NCBI GenBank assembly: GCA_937982565.1
Contig: CALJLN010000050.1
Location: 1-64,000, forward strand
DNA: 64,000 nt
Direction of reading: 5' to 3'
Source: UBA2421 sp002343075
GTDB taxonomy: Bacteria > Planctomycetota > Phycisphaerae > Tepidisphaerales > Tepidisphaeraceae
Shown here: in pieces, positions 1 through 7,927 of the stretch
Layout of the letters: every line of letters starts with the position of its first letter
Numbering within the stretch: position 1 is the stretch's first letter
Made by a program: the position numbers and the translations under genes
Notes under the pieces: model-generated
Database searches by the model: none
Told to the model about the DNA's origin: nothing
Seen by the model: the letters and a program-made list of their open reading frames with translations, nothing else

Positions 1-87
1 GGTGGTGGTGGTGGTGGCGGATACGGCGGCGGTGGTGGTGGTTACGGCGGGGGTGGCGGTGGCGGTGGCCGCGGCAAACGCTACTAA
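1..87 (+). CDS. C-terminal end of a glycine-rich RNA-binding-type protein (partial)
   Basis: The first 87 bases form an open frame that runs in from the left edge and ends at TAA. It encodes about 28 residues: runs of Gly broken by Tyr, then a basic Arg-Gly-Lys-Arg-Tyr end. Gly/Tyr tails of this kind are typical of small RRM cold-shock-like RNA-binding proteins, which planctomycetes carry. The RRM itself would lie outside the window, so the family is inferred from the tail alone. A strong terminator follows 60 bases downstream, as expected for the end of a transcription unit. Confidence 0.55.
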   Translation, partial: GGGGGGGYGGGGGGYGGGGGGGGRGKRY

Positions 88-442
88 GCCAGAGCACCCG
101 CAACTCTGCTGCAACATCGCCAGAGATTGTTAGTCGACAAAGATCTTCCGCGAGGCCATGCTCGTCATGGCCTCGCGGTTTTGTTTTCGCCCCTGCACAC
201 TCACCAGCAAACCCCTCTCATCGCGCCAGACGATTGAGTTTGATTCTCGCGCCGCTGTTCGCGCGGATTTCCACGAATCTGTCGCCGCCATTAATCTGCG
301 TTCGCCCCGCTGGTTTGCTGGTACCTCGTTCGCATCGGTGGTAATGTGACCGGGTTGGCAATGATTCTGTCATGCCTGACCAGCGAACGGATTGCTTTCG
401 ACCGGGCCTCCTTCACTCGATCATGCATAGTTTTTTTCGCGG
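88..442. other. Intergenic region, 355 bases
   Basis: No convincing gene lies here; short open frames have no recognisable composition or ribosome site. It holds the terminator at 148-187 and a perfect 11-bp inverted repeat (ACCAGCAAACC at 203-213 and its complement at 312-322) with a 98-base gap. I see no clear promoter for the radical SAM gene downstream. Confidence 0.5.
148..187 (+). terminator. Rho-independent terminator
   Basis: A perfect 13-bp stem (148-160 with 166-178) with a 5-base loop is followed directly by TTTTGTTTT. It lies about 60 bases after the stop of the Gly-rich protein and is in the right orientation to end that transcript. It is one of the clearest intrinsic terminators in the window. 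Confidence 0.85.
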
Positions 443-2077
443 GTGGTGTGCGTGCGCGTATTGCTTATCTATCCAAAGTTTCCGCCGAGCTTCTGGTCGT
501 TTGAAGAAACCATCAAGCTCATCGGCAGGAAAGCCATGCTCCCCCCTCTGGGCCTGGTCACGGTTGCCGCCATGCTCCCGCAGGAATGGGAGTTCCGGCT
601 GGTCGATCGCAATGTCGGCGACATAACCGAAGCCGACTGGCAGTGGGCTGACATGGTCATGCTTTCAGCAATGATCGTGCAAAAGGCAGACATGTATTCG
701 CAGATTCGTGCCGCAAAGCAACGGGGCAAGCCAGTCGTCGTCGGCGGGCCATATCCCACGTCACTGCCTCATGAATTGCTCGATGCCGGTGCCGACTTTC
801 TGGTGCTCGATGAGGGCGAAATCACGATTCCGCTCTTTCTTGATGCACTGGCCCGAGGCGAAAAACGGGGCACTTTTCGCTCGGACGGGGTAAAGCCTGA
901 TGTGACGCAGACGCCCATCCCCCGTTTTGAACTGCTCGACCTGAACGCCTATTCCGAAATGTCCGTGCAGTTTTCGCGCGGCTGTCCGTTTATGTGTGAG
1001 TTCTGTGACATCATCGTGCTCTACGGTCGCAAACCGCGCACGAAGGCTCCGGCGCAAATCCTCGCCGAGCTTCAGCGACTCTATGACCTCGGCTGGCGGC
1101 GCAGCATTTTCATGGTCGATGATAATTTCATCGGCAACAAAAAGAACGTGAAAGTCCTGCTCAAAGACCTACAGCCGTGGCTGGTTGATCGGGGGTATCC
1201 GTTTTCGTTCGCAACCGAAGCCTCGGTCGACCTCGCACAAGATCAGGAAATGATGGACCAGATGCGCGCCTGCAACTTTGGCGCGGTGTTTCTTGGAATT
1301 GAAACGCCCGATCCGGAGAGTCTGAAACTCACGAAAAAGACGCAGAACAATCGCGATCCACTGAATGAATCGGTGAACAGGATCACCCGTTCGGGCATTC
1401 AGGTGATGGCCGGGTTTATCATCGGATTTGATAATGAAAAGACCGGTGCCGGTGAGAGAATTGTGCAGTTTGTGGAAGAAACAGCCATTCCGAAAGCAAC
1501 TTTCAGCATGCTGCAGGCCTTGCCCGACACCGGACTTTCCAAACGGCTGGCGGCCGAGGGCCGGCTGATCGACAGTCAAGGCGGTGACATTAACCAGACG
1601 ACGTTGCTCAATTTTATCCCCACGCGCCCGGTGGACGAGATTGCCCGGGAATACGTCAATGGGTTCTGGACGCTCTACGACCCGATTAAATACCTCGAGC
1701 GCACCTACCGCCACTTCCTCATGCTCGGCGAAGCGGACTTTCCAAAAAAGCCCAAGTCGGCCAAACGCCGGCTGGATCGCGCCACGCTTCGCGCGCTGCT
1801 CATTGTATTCTGGCGCCAGGGTATCAAGCGGAAGAGCCGGTTCGTCTTCTGGAAAAGACTCTGGCAAATGTATCGCAAGAACCCGGGCGGCGTGGCGAGC
1901 TACCTGGGCACCTGTTCGCAAGCGGAACACTTTTTGCTTTACCGCGAGTTGGTGCGCACCGAGATTTCACAGCAACTTGCGGCGTGGCAAAAGGCACCGC
2001 CGACCTCGGCCAGTGGGGAGACCGTCGCCCGTTCGACCCCGCGGCCGCTGCCTGTGCTTCAGGCTGCGGGTGGCTAA
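443..2077 (+). CDS. B12-binding radical SAM protein with DUF4070-type C-terminus
   Basis: This 544-residue protein has an N-terminal cobalamin-binding-like region (about 1-150, with a PPLGLVTVAAMLP segment), a radical SAM core whose CxxxCxxC iron-sulfur motif is Cys181-Cys185-Cys188, and a long C-terminal region of the DUF4070 type. The N-terminal wording (YPKFPPSFW, LVDRN, GGPYPTSLPHE) resembles the HpnP-type hopanoid C-2 methylase group, so a radical B12-dependent methyl transfer to an unactivated carbon is a reasonable guess. The substrate cannot be read from sequence and no hopanoid gene is adjacent. The start is a GTG at 443; in-frame GTGs at 446 and 452 are alternatives and no clear ribosome site separates them. 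Confidence 0.85.
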   Translation: MVCVRVLLIYPKFPPSFWSFEETIKLIGRKAMLPPLGLVTVAAMLPQEWEFRLVDRNVGDITEADWQWADMVMLSAMIVQKADMYSQIRAAKQRGKPVVVGGPYPTSLPHELLDAGADFLVLDEGEITIPLFLDALARGEKRGTFRSDGVKPDVTQTPIPRFELLDLNAYSEMSVQFSRGCPFMCEFCDIIVLYGRKPRTKAPAQILAELQRLYDLGWRRSIFMVDDNFIGNKKNVKVLLKDLQPWLVDRGYPFSFATEASVDLAQDQEMMDQMRACNFGAVFLGIETPDPESLKLTKKTQNNRDPLNESVNRITRSGIQVMAGFIIGFDNEKTGAGERIVQFVEETAIPKATFSMLQALPDTGLSKRLAAEGRLIDSQGGDINQTTLLNFIPTRPVDEIAREYVNGFWTLYDPIKYLERTYRHFLMLGEADFPKKPKSAKRRLDRATLRALLIVFWRQGIKRKSRFVFWKRLWQMYRKNPGGVASYLGTCSQAEHFLLYRELVRTEISQQLAAWQKAPPTSASGETVARSTPRPLPVLQAAGG

Positions 2078-2082
2078 GGTCC

Positions 2083-2097
2083 CCCGCCAGCGGCGGG
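2083..2097. terminator. Short GC hairpin between convergent genes
   Basis: CCCGCC-AGC-GGCGGG forms a 6-bp stem in the 24-base gap between the radical SAM gene and the convergent exported protein. There is no T-run, so it is at best a weak bidirectional terminator. Confidence 0.3.
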
Positions 2098-2101
2098 TCG
2101 G

Positions 2102-2923
2102 TCACTCGCCCGGCTTCGCCGCCGGGGCCTGCTGGGCCTTGAGCTTCTCGATGTCTGCGGGGAGTGCAAACTTCGCCTCGTCGAGCGTGGTGTCGTGGTC
2201 AACACTTTCCACGGTCATGCTCATGGTCATGCCCGCCACTTCCTGCACCGTGGTGGTGGGAATTTTAATGCCGCCAAAGTCTTTGTAATTGCTTATCTTG
2301 CTCACCACCGCCAGCTCGCCCATGGGCGACTGCATGACGGTATCCATGCGCACAACCAGCCCGGATTCTTTATCGTAGTACCCTACCGAATCAGCAAGCC
2401 CTTCGCCGACGGGCGTGAGCTTGACCTTGTAAGCCGGCTTGCCGTCGACATCTTCGACGCCGATTGTCTCGGCCGACTTGTAATACTTCTCCCAGTCTGA
2501 ATCGCCATCGAAACGAAACTGCCTGATGAGCGTATCGCGCTCGCCCCCAGAGAGAATGCGCGCGCCCTGCATCGGGTCGATCGACCAGGCTGTTTCGCCG
2601 TCGCTGCCTTGCTTCATCACGCCCAAAGCTGGGATCTCGGATTCGACAAGTCCCTTGTCGGGCGCTAATTGAAAAATGGTGAGAGATGCCTTCATTCCTT
2701 GCGCGGGGATGTCGAGTGTGCCCTTGGTGGTGCGGCTGGTGAACTTCGCATAGGCTTCGCGACCGCCGGTGGCCTGAATAAAGCGTTCAATGACTTCCTT
2801 CCCCGCAGGCAAAGCGGTGGCTGCAACCTCATCGGCGCGCGCCGTTGATGTCGTCAAAACCACCGGCAACCCTGCACCCACCACCGCTGCGGCAAGCACC
2901 GCGATCGAAAGCAATCGTTTCAT
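2102..2923 (-). CDS. Exported LolA-like / outer-membrane-lipoprotein-sorting-like protein
   Basis: The protein has 273 residues and a clear Sec signal peptide (MKR, hydrophobic stretch to about residue 25, Ala-Arg-Ala cleavage region). The mature part carries IERFIQATGG followed by alternating beta-strand-like segments (GKPAYKVKLTP, GLVVRMDTVM, YKDFGGIKIPTTTVQE). This pattern is known from LolA-fold periplasmic proteins and zinc-protease-associated outer-membrane-sorting proteins. A GGAGA ribosome site lies 5 bases before ATG 2923. It is probably periplasmic and binds a lipid or lipoprotein, but that is inferred from the fold only. It converges on the radical SAM gene. Confidence 0.65.
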   Translation of the reverse strand: MKRLLSIAVLAAAVVGAGLPVVLTTSTARADEVAATALPAGKEVIERFIQATGGREAYAKFTSRTTKGTLDIPAQGMKASLTIFQLAPDKGLVESEIPALGVMKQGSDGETAWSIDPMQGARILSGGERDTLIRQFRFDGDSDWEKYYKSAETIGVEDVDGKPAYKVKLTPVGEGLADSVGYYDKESGLVVRMDTVMQSPMGELAVVSKISNYKDFGGIKIPTTTVQEVAGMTMSMTVESVDHDTTLDEAKFALPADIEKLKAQQAPAAKPGE

Positions 2924-3070
2924 AGTCTCTCCGAGTTAAATCCTGAGTATTTCTTGTAAAAACGGCGGTCGCTCGATGATCGACCCTTACTCACACTATA
3001 GGCGCAACACCCGCAAATGTTTCAGGGCAGCCATTTCCGCCCGGCGACACCGCCGCGGGGTGTTAGCCGC

Positions 3071-4399
3071 TCACTTCTTTGAACGAATCCAATCCACCGC
3101 GGCCTCGATCACGCGATCTTGGCCGGCCAGCAAGCTCTTGCGGTCGGGCTTGACTTCCACATCGGGAGTGACGCCCTTGCCTTCCAGCACATCACCCTTG
3201 GCCGACACATAGTTGGCAAACGCGTACTGGAATCCGTCGCCGTTAGGCAGTTTCTCGATTCGGCTGGGCAATGCTGCGCCCGGCGTGGGGGTGCCAAAGA
3301 TCCGCGCCCGCCCGATGTCCTTCAGCCCGCCGGACATGATTTCGCTCGTACTCATCGATCCTTCGTCAATCAGCACCGCGACCGGCCCCTTAAAAATGGT
3401 CGGCTGGGGGTTGATGACAAACTTCAGGTCACCGGATCGCATGGTCATGGTTCCGAGCTTGGTTCCCGGCTCGCTGACGAGATAGCCCGCCATGCCGTTG
3501 GCCATAAATCCGATCCCGCCGGGGTTACCACGCAAGTCGATGATGAAGCCGTCGGCCTTTTCAAACTGCTCGACGGCGCGCTTGAACGCGGTCGATACGG
3601 TCGGCGGATCAAAAAACGCGTTGAAGGCAATGTAGCCAATCCCCGGCGAGACTTCCTTCACCGTGGTTCGGAGATAAAACGTCGGCAGGTTGCCAAACTT
3701 GGCCGGCTTGCCCTGCGGGGTTGCCAGGACAATCTCTTTCTTGACTCGATGATTGCTGCCATCCAAAAAAGTCGCGCGGACGGTGTCACCGGCATCGCCG
3801 GATAGAAGTTGCTGGGTGGTGAGCTTTCGATATGCCAAGACGAGGCTGGAATCGGCATACGCCGCATCGACACGCTTGAGCACATCGGCCACTTCGAGTT
3901 TCCCGGCAGATTCGAGAATCCAGCCCGGCCGAACCCCCGCAGCGGCGCCCGGCGAGTTGGCTTCGACCTCGGTTACCAACGCCACGCCATCGACAACGCT
4001 CACATGAATGCCCGAATCCCCCTGTCCTGCGCCGGGCGTCTTGGAATCATCCCCGCTGGGTAGACTTGCCACGCGTTCGTAAGCTTCACTCGGGATAATG
4101 CCAAAGTGAGACTGCTTGAGCCGCTGAATCAACGCCAGCATCGCAGCGCGGGCCTCGGCGTCGGTCTTGGCGGCTTGGACCCTGGGCCGCAGTTCATCGC
4201 GGGCAGCAGACCAGTCGACGCCATTGAGATCTTTATCCCAATGTTGATCGCGAATGGTCGTCCAAACCTGGTCGAACGATTCGACATGTTTCTGGCGGCG
4301 CGCGTCATCAATCGGCGCAAGGTCGGCCGACTTGGCCGATCGACAACCCGGCAATAGCGCAAACGCACATACCAACAGCCCAAAAATCGACAATTTCAC
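3071..4399 (-). CDS. S41-family C-terminal-processing-type peptidase, lipoprotein
   Basis: This Ser/Lys-type protease has an N-terminal lipobox (ALLPGC), so it is probably anchored to a membrane. A PDZ-like segment (VEANSPGAAAGVRPGW) is near residues 145-165, then the tail-specific-protease core with DLRGNPGG (about 290) and the nucleophile region DEGSMSTSE (about 348). The general base Lys is not obvious to me. I chose GTG at 4399 because AAGGAG sits 8 bases upstream; the longer frame from 4417 would put the ribosome site inside the gene. Family knowledge supports degradation or trimming of exported proteins. It is transcribed towards the LolA-like gene 150 bases downstream. Confidence 0.85.
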   Translation of the reverse strand: MKLSIFGLLVCAFALLPGCRSAKSADLAPIDDARRQKHVESFDQVWTTIRDQHWDKDLNGVDWSAARDELRPRVQAAKTDAEARAAMLALIQRLKQSHFGIIPSEAYERVASLPSGDDSKTPGAGQGDSGIHVSVVDGVALVTEVEANSPGAAAGVRPGWILESAGKLEVADVLKRVDAAYADSSLVLAYRKLTTQQLLSGDAGDTVRATFLDGSNHRVKKEIVLATPQGKPAKFGNLPTFYLRTTVKEVSPGIGYIAFNAFFDPPTVSTAFKRAVEQFEKADGFIIDLRGNPGGIGFMANGMAGYLVSEPGTKLGTMTMRSGDLKFVINPQPTIFKGPVAVLIDEGSMSTSEIMSGGLKDIGRARIFGTPTPGAALPSRIEKLPNGDGFQYAFANYVSAKGDVLEGKGVTPDVEVKPDRKSLLAGQDRVIEAAVDWIRSKK

Positions 4400-4453
4400 G
4401 CTAACCACTCCTTGCAAACCGGGGTAATCATAGACGCCCGCTGGCAGACGAAC

Positions 4454-4499
4454 AAAAAAAGGCCTCGCTGCAAACGGTGGCGCGTATGCAGCAGGCCTT
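4454..4499 (-). terminator. Rho-independent terminator on the reverse strand
   Basis: Arms at 4459-4472 and 4487-4499 pair over 13 bases with one bulge (AAGGCCT plus GCTGCA). Reading the reverse strand, the stem is followed by seven T (complement of 4454-4460). It lies just after the stop of the DNRLRE protein gene and ends that transcript. Confidence 0.8.
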
Positions 4500-4527
4500 G
4501 GTTTCGATGAACAACGAAATCTATTTC

Positions 4528-5292
4528 CTACGAGTTTGAGGCTTCCTTCCGGCGCTTGCGAATGCGTCGAATCCCGGCGGTTGCGGCGGCACCGGCGCTC
4601 GTCAGCACGGCAGGCAGGACGGCCCCCGGGAGCGGAACAGGTACCACCCCCCCACCGGTGCCGGTGGAGGTGGCGTTGACTGTGATGCGAAATGCGTGGG
4701 CCGGGTTGAATTCCTGCTCGGCAAAGTACTCCCAGTTCCGATTGTTGCGATCCGCACTTTCATTCGCTGCGGCGAACATCAGGCTCAGCTTGCCATCGCC
4801 CGCTGCCTCGGATTGCACGAGTTCGGTCAGGTCCCACCGGGCGGTTTCACCCAACTTGGCCGAGGCCGAGTCAAACAGCGCATCGGGCGAGCCGTAGGCC
4901 GGGCCGGGCTGATTGATCCAATTGATCGTCTTCTCGGACCAGTCATCAACGGAAACGAAGTGAATCCGGTGCAAGCCGTTGTCGTCGCGGTCGAGGTCAT
5001 CTTCATAAACCGCTGACAAGACGGCGCTTTCTATCTTCGCGGTCTTGAGCGTCTCCGGAAAATCGAACATGAGATAGAAACGGGCGATGTCGTTGGTGCC
5101 GTCTGATCCGACAAACAACCCCCCGCGGTTGGTGTTGTCGTCGTAGTTTTTTTCTGCAAAGCCAGAAACGACGCTTTCGTCCTGCGAGACAGGAACCACC
5201 ATGCTCACGCCCGCATCGGCGATTTGTGCACCGGCAAACCCGGCAATGATCGTGAGGGCTGCTGTAACAGTGGTTGGTTCGGTTCGTGCCAT
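4528..5292 (-). CDS. DNRLRE-domain secreted protein with VPLP-type C-terminal sorting tail
   Basis: The 254-residue protein has a Sec signal, then a beta-rich region (ARFYLMFDFPETL, ILSAV-like strands, TINWINQPGPAYG, WDLTELVQ) that matches the DNRLRE family of surface proteins. The C-terminus has VPVPLPG, a hydrophobic alanine-rich stretch and IRRIRKRRK: the architecture of a PEP-CTERM-like exosortase signal with a VPLP variant motif. The start at 5292 is chosen because GGAG lies 7 bases upstream and the signal peptide begins there. A strong terminator follows. It is likely exported and anchored or processed by exosortase; binding role unknown. Confidence 0.7.
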   Translation of the reverse strand: MARTEPTTVTAALTIIAGFAGAQIADAGVSMVVPVSQDESVVSGFAEKNYDDNTNRGGLFVGSDGTNDIARFYLMFDFPETLKTAKIESAVLSAVYEDDLDRDDNGLHRIHFVSVDDWSEKTINWINQPGPAYGSPDALFDSASAKLGETARWDLTELVQSEAAGDGKLSLMFAAANESADRNNRNWEYFAEQEFNPAHAFRITVNATSTGTGGGVVPVPLPGAVLPAVLTSAGAAATAGIRRIRKRRKEASNS

Positions 5293-5500
5293 GACTGATC
5301 TCCAGACGGGCTTCGCGGGTGCCGCCCAAGCGACATTTCTGCGGCGAGCCTGCTTTCGTGTACTGACAAGGACTCTTATCGGTCGCACGATGAACAAACC
5401 TTGAGCTATCGGACGTCTGGCACGGTTGTAGCGTCTGGCACCGATCGGCCCGCTTGACATCGCTCGGGAAAGAGGCTCGCGTTCACCTGTAATCAGCCGC

Positions 5501-5506
5501 TATACT
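5501..5506 (+). promoter_or_regulatory. -10 box (TATACT) 10 bases before the C39-peptidase start
   Basis: TATACT ends 10 bases before ATG 5517, so a transcript would begin only a few bases upstream of the start codon. There is no Shine-Dalgarno sequence in between and no good -35 at the right distance. This would give a nearly leaderless mRNA. Confidence 0.4.
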
Positions 5507-5516
5507 CTCCCGGGTC

Positions 5517-6767
5517 ATGTCTTCCCGCGGTCCGACGATCATTGCGACGGTTGCAACGATGATGGTAATCATCGCGCTTTGCATCGCCCTCGCCGCCCAC
5601 AGCGCCGATTCGGCGCCCAAAGGTGGCAACCCGCTCTCGCTGCAGCCTGATTTCGCCGACAAGCTCGACTTTTTCGACACGCAACGCGCCTTCGAGGCCG
5701 GGACGCTCACACGCGTCAAAGCCAATAGCTCGGGCGATGGCGGGGTTGTCGTGCTCGATGCATCAACCGAAAACCAGTTTCCCCGCCGAGGGGTGTGGAT
5801 CAGCCCGATTGTGCAAGCGGAGTTTAACTTTCAGGAGCTACTCCCGTCGTACAACGCATACGCCCCGCCGGGCACCGGCGTGAGGCTGCAAATGCGGGTC
5901 CGCGATGCGAAGAACGGGAAGTGGTCGCCGTGGCTTTATTTTGGCAGGTGGGGCCGCACGGTCGCCGGCCGCGGCGACGATCAGGTCGTCACCAGTTTCG
6001 CCGGCGGGCGCGTGGAGACCGACGTCCTTCTGCTCCACCGACCGGCCGACGCCTACCAGGTGCGCGTTGCCCTGCAAAGCCTGACCCCGGATATCAGCGC
6101 GACGCCGGTTCTTCGGCGCGTTGCCGTCTGCTACAGCGGACCGGTAAGCGATGCCCAGGCGCGTGCAAAGTTTCTCGCGCCTGTTGCTACTCCCCTCGTG
6201 GGAGCAAAGGTGCTTAAGGTGCCGTTTATTCCACAGGGTGATGCACCCAAACCGCTGATTGGCGAAGTCTGCTCCCCGACAAGCATGACCATGGTGAGCA
6301 CCTACGGCGGGGCAGCGCGCCCGCTGACCGAGAATGCACTGGCAATCTACGACGACGAGGCCAACATTTTCGGAAACTGGAATCGGGCCGTGCAACGCGC
6401 CGGCGAACTTGGGCTGGATGCCTGGCTGGCGCGGTTTCGCAACTGGGATCAGGTTCGGGCGATGATCGCCATCAACCAGCCTGTCATTGCCAGCATCCGA
6501 TTTGAACGCGGCGTGATGCCCAGCAACCCGATCTATCAAGAAAACGACGGGCACCTGATTGTGATAAAAGGCTTCACCTCCGAGGGCGATGTGATTGTAA
6601 ATGACCCCGCTAGCCGTGATAAAGGGGACGGCGTGGTTTACAAGGCCTCGGAGTTGGGCAATGCATGGTTCGGGGCCGGGGGTGTCGGTTACATTATCCG
6701 GCCCCGCGGGGCGCCGCGGATGGCGTCTGAAGTGCCGACAACCGTGCCGTCGGGTCCTGCGAAGTAG
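5517..6767 (+). CDS. C39-like cysteine peptidase, exported
   Basis: The 416-residue protein begins with a signal or anchor segment (about residues 8-30). The N-terminal half (40-220) looks like a beta-sandwich (VRLQMRVRDAKNGKWSPW). The C-terminal domain matches the C39-like family: Cys252 in GEVCSPTSM, His346 in DGHLIVIKG and Asp363 in VNDPASR form the likely triad. Family members cut peptides or act on cell-wall-linked substrates outside the cytoplasm. It is followed after 10 bases by nagZ, which makes a role in envelope or peptidoglycan turnover plausible. Confidence 0.8.
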   Translation: MSSRGPTIIATVATMMVIIALCIALAAHSADSAPKGGNPLSLQPDFADKLDFFDTQRAFEAGTLTRVKANSSGDGGVVVLDASTENQFPRRGVWISPIVQAEFNFQELLPSYNAYAPPGTGVRLQMRVRDAKNGKWSPWLYFGRWGRTVAGRGDDQVVTSFAGGRVETDVLLLHRPADAYQVRVALQSLTPDISATPVLRRVAVCYSGPVSDAQARAKFLAPVATPLVGAKVLKVPFIPQGDAPKPLIGEVCSPTSMTMVSTYGGAARPLTENALAIYDDEANIFGNWNRAVQRAGELGLDAWLARFRNWDQVRAMIAINQPVIASIRFERGVMPSNPIYQENDGHLIVIKGFTSEGDVIVNDPASRDKGDGVVYKASELGNAWFGAGGVGYIIRPRGAPRMASEVPTTVPSGPAK

Positions 6768-6777
6768 CGTGAGCGTG

Positions 6778-7893
6778 ATGGTAAAGTTTGACCTGGACAT
6801 GTCCGTAGCCCGCCTGTTTGGTGTGGGGTTTCACGGAACGCAGATGACCGATGACCTGATGTGGCTCATCGATCGCGGTGTTTCCACCATCATCCTCTTC
6901 AAGCGGAATGTCGAGTCACCCGAACAGCTCGCCAAGCTCTGCGGTGAGATCAAACGGCGCGCCGGCAGGCCCATCGCCATCGCCATCGATCAGGAAGGGG
7001 GCCGGGTCATGCGCCTGCGAGGCAAGTTTACTGACATGCCGAGCATGCGTGACGTCGGCCGCACCAATGACACCGACTTGGCGCGCCACGTCGGCATGGT
7101 GCTCGGCAAGGAACTGCGCGCGGTCAATATCGATATTAACTTCGCGCCTGTCATGGACATTGACACCAACCCGTCCAATCCGGTCATCGGCGATCGCTCG
7201 TTTGGCCGGTCGGCGCAGCTCGTCACACGACTGGGCACGGCGGTTATCGAAGGGTTGCAGTCGGCGGGGGTTGCGGCTTGTGCCAAGCATTTCCCCGGCC
7301 ATGGCGATACCAATGCCGACAGCCATTACACCCTGCCGATTCTCGATCATCCAATCGAACGGCTGGAGAAAGTCGAACTGGTCCCCTTCGCCGCTGCCAT
7401 TGCCGCGGGGGTGGCTTCGATCATGACGGCACATGTGATCTTCAAGCCGCTCGACCCCGATTTTCCAGCGACCATGAGCGAGAAGGTGCTCAAACCGCTT
7501 TTGCGCCAGCGACTCAACTTCAAAGGCGTCGTCTTCAGCGACGACCTTGAAATGCGGGCAATTGCCGAGCATTACGGCGTGGAGCAGGCAATTCTCCGCG
7601 GGATCGGTGCGGGTGTGGATGTCTTTATGATCTGCCACGACCATCAATTGCAGCATCGCGCGATCGATCGGCTCATTGATGCCGTCGAAAATGGCGAGGT
7701 GGCCGAGGAGTTGATCGTACAGGCCAACGCGCGGGTGAACACGCTCATCAACACCTACGCCCACCCCGCCCACAGCGGCGAAATGGGCGTGATCGGCTGC
7801 AACGATCATGTCACCGTCGCATACGGCGTGCGACAACTCGCCGGCGGCGTGGCGGGAACGCAAAAGGACCCGACAGAATACCTGCCGGGCTAG
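6778..7893 (+). CDS. nagZ: Glycoside hydrolase family 3 beta-N-acetylhexosaminidase (NagZ)
   Basis: NagZ removes N-acetylglucosamine from muropeptides during peptidoglycan recycling. The 371-residue protein has the family signature KHFPGHGDT (Lys170-Thr178, with the acid/base His of the mobile loop) and the nucleophile Asp255 in FSDDLEM. Early motifs FKRNVESPEQL and AIDQEGGRVMRL are also diagnostic. ATG 6778 is preferred; two GTGs just before it are in frame, and longer versions would run into the C39-peptidase gene. There is no signal peptide, as for cytoplasmic NagZ. It sits between the C39 peptidase and a symporter, all forward. Confidence 0.93.
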   Translation: MVKFDLDMSVARLFGVGFHGTQMTDDLMWLIDRGVSTIILFKRNVESPEQLAKLCGEIKRRAGRPIAIAIDQEGGRVMRLRGKFTDMPSMRDVGRTNDTDLARHVGMVLGKELRAVNIDINFAPVMDIDTNPSNPVIGDRSFGRSAQLVTRLGTAVIEGLQSAGVAACAKHFPGHGDTNADSHYTLPILDHPIERLEKVELVPFAAAIAAGVASIMTAHVIFKPLDPDFPATMSEKVLKPLLRQRLNFKGVVFSDDLEMRAIAEHYGVEQAILRGIGAGVDVFMICHDHQLQHRAIDRLIDAVENGEVAEELIVQANARVNTLINTYAHPAHSGEMGVIGCNDHVTVAYGVRQLAGGVAGTQKDPTEYLPG

Positions 7894-7927
7894 CCGCCCG
7901 TCGGTCGAAGGAGCCGACTGCCGAAAA

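Noticed and set aside
203..322. 11-bp inverted repeat with 98-base gap
   Set aside because: In a 355-base gap one such pair can occur by chance at about the per-cent level; no protein site or element boundary supports it.
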